A stretch of DNA of 64,000 bases, from the NCBI RefSeq assembly GCF_023955655.1, contig NZ_JAMXHT010000001.1, positions 310,001 through 374,000 of the forward strand. Direction: 5' to 3'. The position numbers and the translations under genes are program-made. This stretch comes from Ralstonia soli. GTDB taxonomy: Bacteria > Pseudomonadota > Gammaproteobacteria > Burkholderiales > Burkholderiaceae. A model generated the notes under the pieces. It was not told where the DNA came from. It saw only the letters and a list, made by a program, of their open reading frames with translations, and did not search any database. Positions 8,634 through 17,246 of this stretch are shown here, in pieces (within the stretch, counting starts at the first letter, position 1; the number at the start of each line of letters is the position of its first letter).

Positions 8634-9613
8634 GCGCCCGCCATGCCTTCCACGTAGTCGCGCACCATGGCTTCGAACGAGGTGTCGCGGCCGAAGCCCA
8701 TCGCATCGGCGCGAGCGGTGTCGAAGCGCGCCGGCCAGCTTTGCACGATGGCCTTGATGCGCGCGTCCGGCTCCCAGCGGATGCGTTCGACCGGCGCGTC
8801 GCCGGCCACCTTGCGCAGCGCCTCGACCATCTCGCCCACCCGCACGGTGATGCCCGGCAGGTTCAGCGAACGGCGGTTGCCCCACGCCGACGCCGGCAGC
8901 GTGTACGCATGCAGCAGCGAGGCCACCACCTGGCGCGGTGAGGCGAGCCACAGCTCGGTCTCGGCCTCCACCGGGCAGATCGCCTCCTCACCCGCCAGCG
9001 GCTCGCGGATGATGCCGGATGCAAAGCTCGACGCCGCGCCATTCGGCTTGCCCGGGCGCACGGATACGGTCGGGATGCGCACCGCGCGGCCGTCGATGTA
9101 GCCCTTGCGCGCGTACTCGCCCACCAGGAATTCGCCCATCAGCTTCTGCACGCCGTAGGACGCCTGCGGCGTGGCCGCCGTGTCGTCGGTGACGACGGCC
9201 GGCAGTTGGCCGCCGAACACCGCCACCGAGCTGGCGAACAGTACACGCGGCGCGCGGCCCGTCTTGGCCTGCTGCGCGCGCAGCGCGTCGAGCAGCGCGC
9301 GCGTGCCGTCCAGGTTCACGCGCATGCCGAGGTCGAAATCAGCCTCGGCCGTGCCGCTCACCACGGCGGCCAGGTGGAACACGCCGCCCACGTTTTCGTC
9401 GATCACCTGGGCGATCAGTGCGGGGTCCGATGCATCGCCCGTCACATAACGCACGCGCGGGTCGGCAATCTGGCCGGCCACCTGATCGAGCACGATGAAG
9501 GTGTCGACCGGCTGCACGGTGCCATCCGGGCCGGGCAGGCCGGGTTGCTGGAGCAATGCCGCCAGCACGCGCTGGCCGAGGAAACCGGCGCCGCCGGTGA
9601 TGACGATGTTCAT
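8630..9613 (-). CDS. denD: D-erythronate dehydrogenase (NAD-dependent epimerase/dehydratase fold)
   Basis: A 327-residue short-chain dehydrogenase of the extended type. The NAD-binding motif TGGAGFLG lies at residues 6-13 and the catalytic YxxxK is in SYGVQKLMGEF. The family includes DenD, which oxidises D-erythronate to 2-oxo-D-erythronate, and the neighbouring ltnD-otnK-otnC-otnI genes are the published partners in Cupriavidus necator. The ATG at 9613 follows GGAGACACC. It is divergent from the FadR-type regulator, with a 144-base shared promoter region. Function is assigned from family plus context; a related uronate or sugar-acid dehydrogenase is the alternative. Confidence 0.85.
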   Translation of the reverse strand: MNIVITGGAGFLGQRVLAALLQQPGLPGPDGTVQPVDTFIVLDQVAGQIADPRVRYVTGDASDPALIAQVIDENVGGVFHLAAVVSGTAEADFDLGMRVNLDGTRALLDALRAQQAKTGRAPRVLFASSVAVFGGQLPAVVTDDTAATPQASYGVQKLMGEFLVGEYARKGYIDGRAVRIPTVSVRPGKPNGAASSFASGIIREPLAGEEAICPVEAETELWLASPRQVVASLLHAYTLPASAWGNRRSLNLPGITVRVGEMVEALRKVAGDAPVERIRWEPDARIKAIVQSWPARFDTARADAMGFGRDTSFEAMVRDYVEGMAGA

Positions 9614-9710
9614 GGTGTCTCCTGGTTTCGGATGCCCGCCCGGCATGCGCGCCTGACGAGATTTGATGAATACCCTCGGGTAAACGTGGATGAAGCGCTC
9701 CGTTTCAACT

Positions 9711-9722
9711 TGTATGATGACA
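9711..9722. promoter_or_regulatory. Candidate GntR/FadR-type operator
   Basis: TGTATGATGACA is an inverted repeat (TGT, six bases, ACA) lying 35 bases before the regulator start in the only gap between the divergent denD and the FadR-type gene. GntR-family operators often take the form GT-N-AC. Assignment is by pattern and position. Confidence 0.4.
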
Positions 9723-9757
9723 CGACGAATTTACGGTTGCCAAGCCACACACGCACC

Positions 9758-10474
9758 ATGTTTGAACGACTCGACGCCGCGCCCTCCCTGTCCGACCGCG
9801 TGGCCCAGACCCTGATGGACAAGATCGATGCCGGCGAGCTGCGCCGCGGCGAACGCATGCCGTCCGAAACCGTGCTTGGGCAGGAATTCGGCGTCAGCCG
9901 CACGGTGATCCGCGAGGCCATCTCGCGCCTGCGCCACGAAGGCGTGGTCGAGGCGCGCCAGGGCAGCGGCGTGTACGTCACGCAGCAGGCTGGGCTCAAG
10001 CCGCTGCGCATCGACGCGGCGCAGGCCGGGTCGATCGACGCCGTGCTGCACATCATCGAGCTGCGCCGCGCGCTGGAAGCCGAAGGCGCCGCGCTGGCCG
10101 CCCAGCGCCGAACCGACGCGCAGATGATCGAGATCAACACGGCGCTCGACAGCATCGACGCCGCCGTGGCGGCCGGTGGTGACGGTGTGACCGAAGACCT
10201 GCGCTTTCACCACGCCATCGCAGCGGCCAGCGGCAACCCGTTCCTGGTGCAGGCGCTCGGCTTCTTCAGCCAATACCTGGAAGAGGCGATTGGCGTGACG
10301 CGCAGCAACGAAGCGCGCCGCGAAGACTTCGCCCGCCAGGTGCGCGACGAGCACCGCGCGATGGTCGAGGCCATTCGCGCCCGTGACGCGCTTGCCGCGC
10401 GCAATGCTGCGCAGACCCACATGTTCAATGCCGCACGTCGCCTGGCCGAAGGCCGCAGCGAGGTGACGAAATAA
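9758..10474 (+). CDS. FadR-subfamily GntR transcriptional regulator
   Basis: A 238-residue regulator: N-terminal winged helix-turn-helix at about residues 10-75 (SDRVAQTLMDKIDAGELRRG, then PSETVLGQEFGVSRTVIREA) and an all-helical FCD ligand-binding domain with conserved histidines (LRFHHAIA, DEHRAM, AAQTHMF) that usually bind a metal and a carboxylate effector. It stands between denD and ltnD and is the obvious controller of the acid-sugar genes; the effector is probably a pathway intermediate (inference). A longer frame upstream overlaps denD antisense and is not used. Confidence 0.9.
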   Translation: MFERLDAAPSLSDRVAQTLMDKIDAGELRRGERMPSETVLGQEFGVSRTVIREAISRLRHEGVVEARQGSGVYVTQQAGLKPLRIDAAQAGSIDAVLHIIELRRALEAEGAALAAQRRTDAQMIEINTALDSIDAAVAAGGDGVTEDLRFHHAIAAASGNPFLVQALGFFSQYLEEAIGVTRSNEARREDFARQVRDEHRAMVEAIRARDALAARNAAQTHMFNAARRLAEGRSEVTK

Positions 10475-10505
10475 GCGGCGCAAAACTGATTTCAGGAGTT
10501 TCCAC

Positions 10506-11414
10506 ATGACGCAATCCACGGCTGGCCGAACGGTCGGCGTGATCGGCCTGGGCGCAATGGGCCTGGGCATCGCCAAGACCCTGCGCCACAACGGCTATAC
10601 CGTCTACGCCTGCGATGCGCGCCCCGGCGCGGCGGCGGAGTTCGCCAAGGAAGGCGGCGTGGCCTGCGCCTCGCCCGCCGAGGTGGCTACCCACGCTGAT
10701 GTGGTGGTCTCGGTGGTCGTCAATGCCGCGCAGACCGAGTCGGTGCTGTTTGGCGAGAACGGCGCGGCGGCTGCCATGAAGCCGGGCAGCGCGTTCGTGA
10801 TGTGTTCCACGGTGGACCCGAACTGGTCGATCGCGCTGGAAGCGCGCCTGGCGCAAGGCGGCATCCTGTACGTGGACGGCCCGATCTCGGGCGGTGCGGC
10901 CAAGGCCGCTTCGGGCCAGATGACGATGATGACTTCGGCCACGCCGGCAGCCTACGCCGCTGCAGGCGATGTGCTCGACGCGATGGCCGGCAAGGTCTAC
11001 CGCCTGGGTGACAAGGCCGGTGCGGGCAGCAAGGTCAAGATCATCAACCAGTTGCTGGCTGGCGTGCACATCGCCGCTGCGGCTGAAGCGATGGCGCTGG
11101 GCCTGCGCGAAGGCGTGGCGGCGGATGCGCTGTACGAAGTCATCACGAACAGCGCGGGCAACAGCTGGATGTTCGAGAACCGCATGGCCCACGTGCTGGC
11201 CGGCGATTACACGCCGCTTTCTGCCGTCGACATCTTCGTCAAGGACTTGGGCCTCGTGCTCGATACAGCGCGCGCGACCAAGTTCCCGCTGCCGCTGGCG
11301 GCCACCGCGCACCAGATGTTCATGCAGGCGTCCACCGCCGGGTATGCGAGGGAAGACGACGCCGCCGTCATCAAGATCTTCCCGGGCATCACGCTGCCGG
11401 AGAAAAAGGCATGA
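10506..11414 (+). CDS. ltnD: L-threonate dehydrogenase (beta-hydroxyacid dehydrogenase family)
   Basis: A 302-residue NAD-dependent enzyme related to 3-hydroxyisobutyrate dehydrogenase. Visible motifs: Rossmann GLGAMGLGIA near residues 15-24, substrate-binding DGPISGG near 125, and the catalytic lysine in GAGSKVKIINQ near 178. LtnD oxidises L-threonate to 2-oxo-L-threonate, feeding the same kinase and decarboxylase as DenD. It begins 31 bases after the regulator and overlaps otnK by four bases, so it lies in one operon with otnK-otnC. Assignment comes from the operon; the fold alone would only say 3-hydroxyacid dehydrogenase. Confidence 0.87.
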   Translation: MTQSTAGRTVGVIGLGAMGLGIAKTLRHNGYTVYACDARPGAAAEFAKEGGVACASPAEVATHADVVVSVVVNAAQTESVLFGENGAAAAMKPGSAFVMCSTVDPNWSIALEARLAQGGILYVDGPISGGAAKAASGQMTMMTSATPAAYAAAGDVLDAMAGKVYRLGDKAGAGSKVKIINQLLAGVHIAAAAEAMALGLREGVAADALYEVITNSAGNSWMFENRMAHVLAGDYTPLSAVDIFVKDLGLVLDTARATKFPLPLAATAHQMFMQASTAGYAREDDAAVIKIFPGITLPEKKA

Positions 11415-12700
11415 ACGCCGCCATCAAGCTCGGCTGCATTGCCGACGACTTTACCGGCGCCACAGACCTTGCCAACAACCTCGTGCGCGCGGGCATGCGC
11501 GTGGTGCAGACGATCGGCGTGCCGCAGGGGCCGCTCGACGTGGAGGCCGATGCGGTGGTCGTCGCGCTCAAGTCGCGCACGATTCCGGTGGCCGACGCCG
11601 TGGCGCAATCGCTGCACGCGCTGGAGTGGCTGAAGGCGCAGGGCGCGCAGCAGATCTACTTCAAGTACTGCTCCACCTTCGACAGCACGCCGCAAGGCAA
11701 CATCGGCCCCGTGACGGATGCGCTGATGGACGCGCTGGGCACCGACTTCACCATCGCCACGCCGGCGTTTCCGGACAACAAGCGCACGGTATTCAAGGGC
11801 TACCTGTTTGCGGGCGACGTGCTGCTCAACGAGAGCGGCATGCAGAACCACCCGCTCACGCCCATGACCGACCCCAACCTCGTGCGCGTGCTGCAAGCGC
11901 AGACGCGCCGCAAGGTGGGGCTGATCGACTACGCCACTGTCGCGCAGGGTGCGGCCGCGATCCGCGTGCGCATTGACGCGCTCAAGGCCGAGGGTGTGGG
12001 CATGGCCATCGTCGATGCGGTGTCCAACGAAGATTTGCTGCGCTTGGGGCCGGCGCTGGCCGACCTGCCGCTCGTCACCGCCGGTTCCGGCGTGGCGATT
12101 GCGCTGCCGGCCAACTTTGGCTTGCAGCCGACCAGCACGGCCGCTGCCCTGCCCGCCCCGGCGGGTTTGCAGGCGGTGGTGTCGGGCAGTTGCTCTGTGG
12201 CGACGAACCGGCAGGTGATGCACTTCATTGAAACGGGCCGCCCGGCGCTGGCCATCGACCCGCTGCGCATTGCCGCTGGCGTTGACGTGCGCGCCGAAGC
12301 GCTGGCCTGGGCCAAGGACAAACTTGCGCAAGGTCCGGTGCTGATCTATTCGACCGCCGAACCGGCTGCCGTCAAGGCGATTCAAGGCCAGCTCGGCGTG
12401 GACAGGGCGGGCGAGATGGTGGAGCACACCATCGCCGGCATCGCACGCGGGCTGGTCGAGCTGGGCGTGCGCCAGCTCGTGGTGGCCGGCGGCGAGACCT
12501 CTGGCGCGTGCGTGCAGGCGCTGGAGATCGAACAGATGCGCATCGGCGGCCAGATCGACCCCGGCGTGCCGTGGTGCCATGCCGCATCGCCTGCCGCGAA
12601 GGATGGCGATGGGCTGCACATCACGCTCAAGTCGGGCAACTTCGGTACGGTCGATTTCTTCGAGAAGGCATTCGCGCAACTGAAGGACGCGGCAGCATGA
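11411..12700 (+). CDS. otnK: 3-oxo-tetronate kinase (DUF1537 family)
   Basis: A 429-residue member of the four-carbon acid-sugar kinase family (former DUF1537). The N-terminal domain starts LGCIADDFTGATDLANNLVR, a family signature with the conserved DDFTGA; the C-terminal nucleotide-binding domain contains VVAGGETSGACVQAL near residue 360. OtnK phosphorylates 3-oxo-tetronate at C4 for the downstream decarboxylase. Stop and start codons overlap on both sides (ATGA with ltnD and with otnC), indicating tight coupling. Confidence 0.93.
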   Translation: MNAAIKLGCIADDFTGATDLANNLVRAGMRVVQTIGVPQGPLDVEADAVVVALKSRTIPVADAVAQSLHALEWLKAQGAQQIYFKYCSTFDSTPQGNIGPVTDALMDALGTDFTIATPAFPDNKRTVFKGYLFAGDVLLNESGMQNHPLTPMTDPNLVRVLQAQTRRKVGLIDYATVAQGAAAIRVRIDALKAEGVGMAIVDAVSNEDLLRLGPALADLPLVTAGSGVAIALPANFGLQPTSTAAALPAPAGLQAVVSGSCSVATNRQVMHFIETGRPALAIDPLRIAAGVDVRAEALAWAKDKLAQGPVLIYSTAEPAAVKAIQGQLGVDRAGEMVEHTIAGIARGLVELGVRQLVVAGGETSGACVQALEIEQMRIGGQIDPGVPWCHAASPAAKDGDGLHITLKSGNFGTVDFFEKAFAQLKDAAA

Positions 12701-13350
12701 GCGCGGCTGACATCGCCAACGAGAACGCCCTGCGCGAAGAGATCGCGCGCGTGGGCCAGAGCCTCTATGCGCGTGGCTACACCGTCGGCACGGCCGGCAA
12801 CATCAGCGCACGGCTGCCGGATGGCTGGTTGATCACGCCCACCGACGCATGCCTCGGCACGCTGGACCCGGCGCGCATCGCCAAGGTCAGCACGGCGGGC
12901 GAATGGGTCAGCGGCGACAAGCCCTCGAAGACGCTCGCCCTGCATCGCGGCATCTACGATCGCAACGCCGACGCGCACGCCGTGGTGCATACGCATTCGA
13001 CGCATCTGGTGGCACTCACGCTGGCCGGCGTCTGGCGCGAAGCCGACGTGCTGCCGCCCATCACGCCGTACTACGTGATGAAGGTCGGCCATGTGCCGCT
13101 CATCACGTATCAACGACCGGGGCATCCGGATGTGGCGGCGCAGATTGCCGCGTTGGCCACTGACGTGCGCGCCGTGCTGCTTGACCGACTGGGCCCCGTG
13201 GTGTGGCACAGCTCGGCCTCGAACGCGGCTTATGCGCTGGAAGAACTGGAAGAAACCGCCAAGCTTTGGCTGATGACGGAGCCGAAGCCCGCACCGCTGT
13301 CCGATACGCAGATCGACGAGCTGCGACAGACGTTCGGGGCCCGCTGGTAG
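12697..13350 (+). CDS. otnC: 3-oxo-tetronate 4-phosphate decarboxylase (class II aldolase family)
   Basis: A 217-residue class II aldolase/adducin-fold enzyme. The family motif GTAGNISARLPDG is near residues 29-41, a metal-binding VVHTHSTH near 95-102, and ELEETAKLW near 190. OtnC decarboxylates 3-oxo-tetronate 4-phosphate to dihydroxyacetone phosphate, which enters glycolysis. The ATG at 12697 overlaps the otnK stop; a longer frame upstream is an artefact of overlap. Confidence 0.92.
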   Translation: MSAADIANENALREEIARVGQSLYARGYTVGTAGNISARLPDGWLITPTDACLGTLDPARIAKVSTAGEWVSGDKPSKTLALHRGIYDRNADAHAVVHTHSTHLVALTLAGVWREADVLPPITPYYVMKVGHVPLITYQRPGHPDVAAQIAALATDVRAVLLDRLGPVVWHSSASNAAYALEELEETAKLWLMTEPKPAPLSDTQIDELRQTFGARW

Positions 13351-13392
13351 CGCCTGCTGCACGGCCCATATAAAACCTAGATTGGAGACCAC

Positions 13393-14709
13393 ATGAATAC
13401 CTCCACCGCCACCACGGCGGCGTTGCACACGCACGCCGTTTCAAAGGAAGACAGCGTCTACGCGCGCGTGTCACGCCGCATCGTTCCACTCATCATGCTG
13501 TGCTACGTGGTTGCGTATCTCGACCGCGTGAACGTCGGCTTTGCCAAGCTGCAGATGTCGCAGGCGTTGAATTTTTCCGAGACGGTGTACGGCCTGGGTG
13601 CCGGCATCTTTTTCATTGGCTACTTCCTCTTCGAGGTGCCGAGCAACCTGCTGATGAACAAGATCGGCGCGCGCATCTGGATCGCGCGGATCATGATCAC
13701 CTGGGGCCTGATCTCGGCGGCCTTTGCGTGGGTGCAGACGCCGACGCAGTTCTACGTGATGCGCTTCCTGCTCGGCCTGGCCGAAGCCGGCTTCTATCCG
13801 GGCATCATCCTGTACCTCACGTACTGGTATCCGTCGCACCGCCGCGCGCGCATCGTGGCGATGTTCATGGCGGCCATTCCCATCTCGGGCATCTTCGGCA
13901 ACCCGCTCTCGGGCTGGATCATGAGCGCGTTTCACGATAGCGGCAGCTGGCAAGGCTGGCAGTGGATGTTCGTGATCGAAGCGATTCCCGCCGTGCTGGT
14001 CGGCCTGCTGGTGCTGTGGAAATTCGATGACAGCATCCGCAAGGCGAAGTGGTTGAACGAGGAGGAGAAGCAGATCCTCGAAGCCAACATTGCCGCAGAC
14101 AACAAGGGCAAGACCGAGCACACAGGCATTGGCAAGGTGTTCTCCGACCCGCGCGTGTGGATGATGAGCCTGATCTACTTCGCCTTCGTGATGGGCCAGT
14201 ACGGGCTGACGTTCTGGATGCCGACGTTGGTGAAGAATGCCGGCGTGAAGGACACGTTGATGGTGGGCGTACTTTCTGCGATTCCGTACGTCTGCGCGGC
14301 GATCACCATGGTGCTGATCGGCCGCAGCGCCGATGCACGCCGCGAGCGCCGCTGGCATCTGGTCGTGCCGGCGATGATGGGCGCGGTGGGGTTTGCGGTG
14401 GTGGCAACGGCGGGCAACAACGTGGCGTTGTCGATCGTGTTCCTGTCACTCGCGGCTTCCGGTGTGCTGACCTGCGCGCCGCTGTTCTGGTCGCTGCCGA
14501 CGGCCTTCCTGCAAGGTACGGCCGCTGCTGCCGGCATTGCCGCCATCAACTCGGTGGGCAACTTGGCCGGCTTCGTCAGCCCCTATATGATCGGTGCGCT
14601 CAAGGACATGACCGGCAGCACCGCCGCCGGGATGTACGCGCTGGCCGGCGTGCTGGTGCTCGGCTGCATCGCCGTGTTGCGTACGCCAGCCAAGTTGGTC
14701 AATAAATAA
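13393..14709 (+). CDS. MFS transporter, anion:cation symporter (tartrate/galactonate) family
   Basis: A 438-residue, twelve-helix major facilitator. It carries [13 protein letters not shown] near residue 42, typical of the anion:cation symporter subfamily that takes up tartrate, galactonate, phthalate and other organic anions, and [15 protein letters not shown] in the first half. Its place between otnC and otnI makes it the likely importer of erythronate and/or threonate (inference). It starts 42 bases after otnC, with GGAGACCAC before the ATG. Confidence 0.9.
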   Translation: MNTSTATTAALHTHAVSKEDSVYARVSRRIVPLIMLCYVVAYLDRVNVGFAKLQMSQALNFSETVYGLGAGIFFIGYFLFEVPSNLLMNKIGARIWIARIMITWGLISAAFAWVQTPTQFYVMRFLLGLAEAGFYPGIILYLTYWYPSHRRARIVAMFMAAIPISGIFGNPLSGWIMSAFHDSGSWQGWQWMFVIEAIPAVLVGLLVLWKFDDSIRKAKWLNEEEKQILEANIAADNKGKTEHTGIGKVFSDPRVWMMSLIYFAFVMGQYGLTFWMPTLVKNAGVKDTLMVGVLSAIPYVCAAITMVLIGRSADARRERRWHLVVPAMMGAVGFAVVATAGNNVALSIVFLSLAASGVLTCAPLFWSLPTAFLQGTAAAAGIAAINSVGNLAGFVSPYMIGALKDMTGSTAAGMYALAGVLVLGCIAVLRTPAKLVNK

Positions 14710-14732
14710 GCAATCGTATTTCGAGGTCTGTT

Positions 14733-15527
14733 ATGCCGCGCTTTGCCGCCAACCTGTCCATGATGTATCAGGAGCACGCGTTCCTCGACCGCTTTGCCGC
14801 TGCGGCAAAGGACGGCTTCGAGGGCGTGGAGTTCCTCTTCCCCTACGATTTCGACAAGGCCGAGATTCGCGCCCGCCTTGACGGTGCGGGCCTCAAGCAG
14901 GCGCTGTTCAACGCCCCGCCCGGCGACTGGGCGGGCGGCGAGCGCGGCATTGCATCGCTGCCGGGCCGTGAAGAGGAATTCAAGCGCGGCATTGCCACTG
15001 CGCTGGAGTACGCACAGGTGCTCGGCAATACACGCCTGCACGTGATGGCCGGCCTGCTGCCCGCCGGCGCAGACCGCGCACGCCATCAGGCCACCTACGT
15101 GAGCAACGTCGCATACGCCGCACGTGAAGCCGCCGGCGCGGGCATCACCATCGTGCTCGAGCCGATCAACACGCGCGACATGCCGGGCTTCTTCCTCACG
15201 CACCAGGCGCAGGCGCACGCGGTGTGCAAGGAGATCGGCGCGCCCAACCTGAAGGTGCAGTTCGACCTGTACCACGCGCAGATCATGGAGGGCGATCTGT
15301 CGGTCAAGCTCAAGCAGTACGTGGGCGAGGGCGGTGTCGGTCATGTGCAGATTGCCGGCGTGCCCGATCGCCACGAGCCGGACGAGGGCGAGCTGAACTA
15401 CCCGCACCTGTTTGCGCTGATGGATACGCTGGGCTACGACGGCTGGGTCGGCTGCGAGTACCGTCCGCGTGCCGGCACGAGCGAAGGGCTGGGGTGGCTC
15501 AAGCGTTGGCGCGAGAGCCAGCGCTGA
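14733..15527 (+). CDS. otnI: 2-oxo-tetronate isomerase (hydroxypyruvate-isomerase family)
   Basis: A 264-residue TIM-barrel of the hydroxypyruvate isomerase/xylose isomerase-like family. It starts [20 protein letters not shown] and shows the family metal ligands in [19 protein letters not shown] (Glu), [10 protein letters not shown] (Asp/His) and GCEYRPRA (Glu). OtnI converts 2-oxo-tetronate to 3-oxo-tetronate, linking the DenD and LtnD products to OtnK. Last gene of the operon, followed by a strong terminator. The alternative name, hydroxypyruvate isomerase, would fit the fold but not the context. Confidence 0.9.
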   Translation: MPRFAANLSMMYQEHAFLDRFAAAAKDGFEGVEFLFPYDFDKAEIRARLDGAGLKQALFNAPPGDWAGGERGIASLPGREEEFKRGIATALEYAQVLGNTRLHVMAGLLPAGADRARHQATYVSNVAYAAREAAGAGITIVLEPINTRDMPGFFLTHQAQAHAVCKEIGAPNLKVQFDLYHAQIMEGDLSVKLKQYVGEGGVGHVQIAGVPDRHEPDEGELNYPHLFALMDTLGYDGWVGCEYRPRAGTSEGLGWLKRWRESQR

Positions 15528-15547
15528 TTCGGCATCGGGCCAACGTG

Positions 15548-15584
15548 AAACGGCCGGAGCTGCGTGGGCAGCCCGGCCGTTTTT
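15548..15584 (+). terminator. Terminator of the acid-sugar operon
   Basis: AAACGGCCGG at 15548 pairs with CCGGCCGTTT, with an inner AGCTGC/GCAGC stem and a five-T tail at 15580-15584. Confidence 0.9.
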
Positions 15585-15606
15585 CCCTGGTCGATGCGTG
15601 ACCCGT

Positions 15607-15669
15607 TCAACCGGGGTGGCACTGTGCTTGCGCGCGCAGCGCGTCACGGGTCGCCACGCAGGATTGGGC
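15607..15669 (-). pseudogene. Remnant of the 3' end of a small-lipoprotein gene
   Basis: On the minus strand this reads AQSCVATRDALRAQAQCHPG and then a stop. It closely matches the last residues of the intact lipoprotein gene at 16849 (AQSCAATRDALRAQPQCHQ). At DNA level roughly 51 of 58 bases agree between 15617-15674 and 16856-16913. No upstream part of such a gene follows; instead the sequence continues into an ompA fragment on the other strand. Confidence 0.65.
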
Positions 15670-15873
15670 CACACCGACGATAGCGGGGCCGCCGCGCACG
15701 ACCAGACGCGGTCGCAAGGGCGTGCCGATGCCACCAAGGCCTATCTGGTGGGCGCCGGTATTGCGGCGGATCGGTTGACGGCCCTGGCGTTTGGCGCGAC
15801 CAAGCCGCTGGCGCCGAACGACTCCGAAACCCACCGCGCACAGACTCGGCGGGTGCAGATCATCAAGCGTTAA
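15667..15873 (+). pseudogene. C-terminal fragment of an OmpA-family gene
   Basis: The plus strand encodes about 68 residues of an OmpA-type peptidoglycan-binding C-terminus: GHTDDSGAAAHDQTRSQGRA, then LTALAFGATKPLAPNDSETH, ending RRVQIIKR. The N-terminal part of the OmpA domain and any signal peptide are missing; upstream sequence in this frame is unrelated and runs back into the otnI end. No start codon with a ribosome-binding site introduces it. It differs from the intact OmpA-like gene at 18176, so it is a relic of another family member. Its stop overlaps tail-to-tail with the response regulator on the minus strand. Confidence 0.7.
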
Positions 15874-16700
15874 GCCAACGTGGCGTGCTGGTTCGCCCCA
15901 CGCGCTGCACGGCCCAGGTGCGGCGTCTCATACGCCAGATGTCGCGCATTACCGCCGATGACTGCAGTGCCGAGCGTGGCGGCCAGCGTGACTGGTTCGC
16001 TGGCGTCGTGCTGGGGCATGAGCCGATAGCCCGCACCGCGTACGGTCTGGATCAGCCCAGCGCACGGGGTGCCTTCCAGCGCCACACGCAGCTTGCGGAT
16101 ATGGACGTCGACAGTGCGTTCGCCCACGAACACGTTGTTGCCCCAGACGCGGTCGAGCAATTGGGTGCGCGAATGCACGCGCTGCGGATGCATCGCCAGG
16201 AAATGCAGCAGACGGAACTCAAGCGGGCTGAGCGCGATCGGCTGCGAACCGTGCGCGGTTTGGACTTCCACGCCCAGCGTCAGCGGGTCCAGGCGCAGGC
16301 CGTGGGCGCGGACCACGTCGTCGGTTGGCGGTGTCTGTTGGCGGCGCAGCACGGCGCGGATGCGCGCGAGCAGCTCGCCCGTATCGCACGGGCTGACCAC
16401 GTAGTCGTCTGCACCGGCATCGAGCGCGGCGATTTTGGAAAGCGCATCGGCCTGGTGTGACATCACGATCACGGGCAGCTTGCTCGTGCGCACGTCGGCA
16501 CGCAGCGCCATCAGCCATGCTTGTTGTTGCGCCTGCCAGCCTGCGCCCAGCACCAGGTCGGGCAACACGGTTTGCATCAAGTCCTGCGCCTGTGCCAATC
16601 CGGTCGCACGCAGTACGTGGTGGCCGCCGTCATGCAGCAACAGCGATAGCTGTTCGCGCTGTGACTGGTCCTGATCGACCAGCAAAATCTGATGACCCAT
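15870..16700 (-). CDS. PhoB/OmpR-type regulator with a degenerate receiver domain
   Basis: A 276-residue protein with receiver-like fold (residues 1-120) and a PhoB-type winged helix near 145-228 (LSPLEFRLLHFLAMHP, GERTVDVHIRKLR, VRGAGYRL). The receiver keeps Asp9 and Asp11 but the phospho-acceptor position is Ala53 (PDLVLGAGW instead of PDLVLLDW), and the conserved Lys is replaced by Ser (VVSPCD instead of KPFD). It should therefore act without phosphorylation. About 45 extra residues follow the winged helix. GGAGG precedes the ATG. It is the last gene of the leftward Tad-locus array and may regulate it; no histidine kinase partner is adjacent. Confidence 0.88.
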   Translation of the reverse strand: MGHQILLVDQDQSQREQLSLLLHDGGHHVLRATGLAQAQDLMQTVLPDLVLGAGWQAQQQAWLMALRADVRTSKLPVIVMSHQADALSKIAALDAGADDYVVSPCDTGELLARIRAVLRRQQTPPTDDVVRAHGLRLDPLTLGVEVQTAHGSQPIALSPLEFRLLHFLAMHPQRVHSRTQLLDRVWGNNVFVGERTVDVHIRKLRVALEGTPCAGLIQTVRGAGYRLMPQHDASEPVTLAATLGTAVIGGNARHLAYETPHLGRAARGANQHATLA

Positions 16701-16848
16701 TCCAACCTCCCGTTTGATCTACCCACTCCGTTAGCAAGCCAGCGTGCTTGCATGGGTCGCCCGTTGATGGGTTCTAGGTTGCATGCAGGCGCCGCGGCCG
16801 TGGCGAACGCGTGCGTCATCTCAGCAATCGATTGCGGCGCTTTCGTTT

Positions 16849-17214
16849 TTATTGATGGCACTGTGGCTGCGCGCGCAGTGCGTCGCGGGTTGCCGCGCAG
16901 GATTGGGCCAGACCATCCTTGTTCGGATTGGCTCGCCAGCGGGCGCGGACTCCCTCCATTTCCTTGGGAAGCGCATCACGCAGTCGCTGGGCGGCTGCGG
17001 ACTGGCCCGCGCGTTCAATGTTCGCAGCCATGGTTTCCGTGCAAACGCGGTGAGCCTGTTCCGCTTCAATACATTCCTTGGGCAGATCATTGTCCTTACC
17101 CACCGCAGGGACGGTGACATCACGGTTGGCGACGTCTTCTTTCTTGGTGCAGGCACCCAGCAGCGCCACCAGGGCAAGCGACAGGCATACAGATCGCAAG
17201 CGGTTGGAATCCAT
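16849..17214 (-). CDS. Small predicted lipoprotein
   Basis: A 121-residue protein with a lipoprotein signal peptide (LSLALVALLGAC, lipid on the Cys near residue 21) and four further cysteines in the mature part (ECIEAEQAHRVC, SCAATRDALRAQPQC). AAGGAGAAACA stands before the ATG. I do not recognise a named family. It lies downstream of the transglycosylase in the Tad array. A damaged copy of its 3' end lies at 15607, which shows this gene type has been duplicated locally. Confidence 0.75.
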   Translation of the reverse strand: MDSNRLRSVCLSLALVALLGACTKKEDVANRDVTVPAVGKDNDLPKECIEAEQAHRVCTETMAANIERAGQSAAAQRLRDALPKEMEGVRARWRANPNKDGLAQSCAATRDALRAQPQCHQ

Positions 17215-17246
17215 TGTTTCTCCTTGGGTGTTTGTCTGATGTTGAA

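Noticed and set aside
15469..15873. A possible intact 134-residue gene ending in the OmpA fragment
   Set aside because: Its first half lies inside otnI and its terminator in another frame, and only the last 68 residues look like protein.
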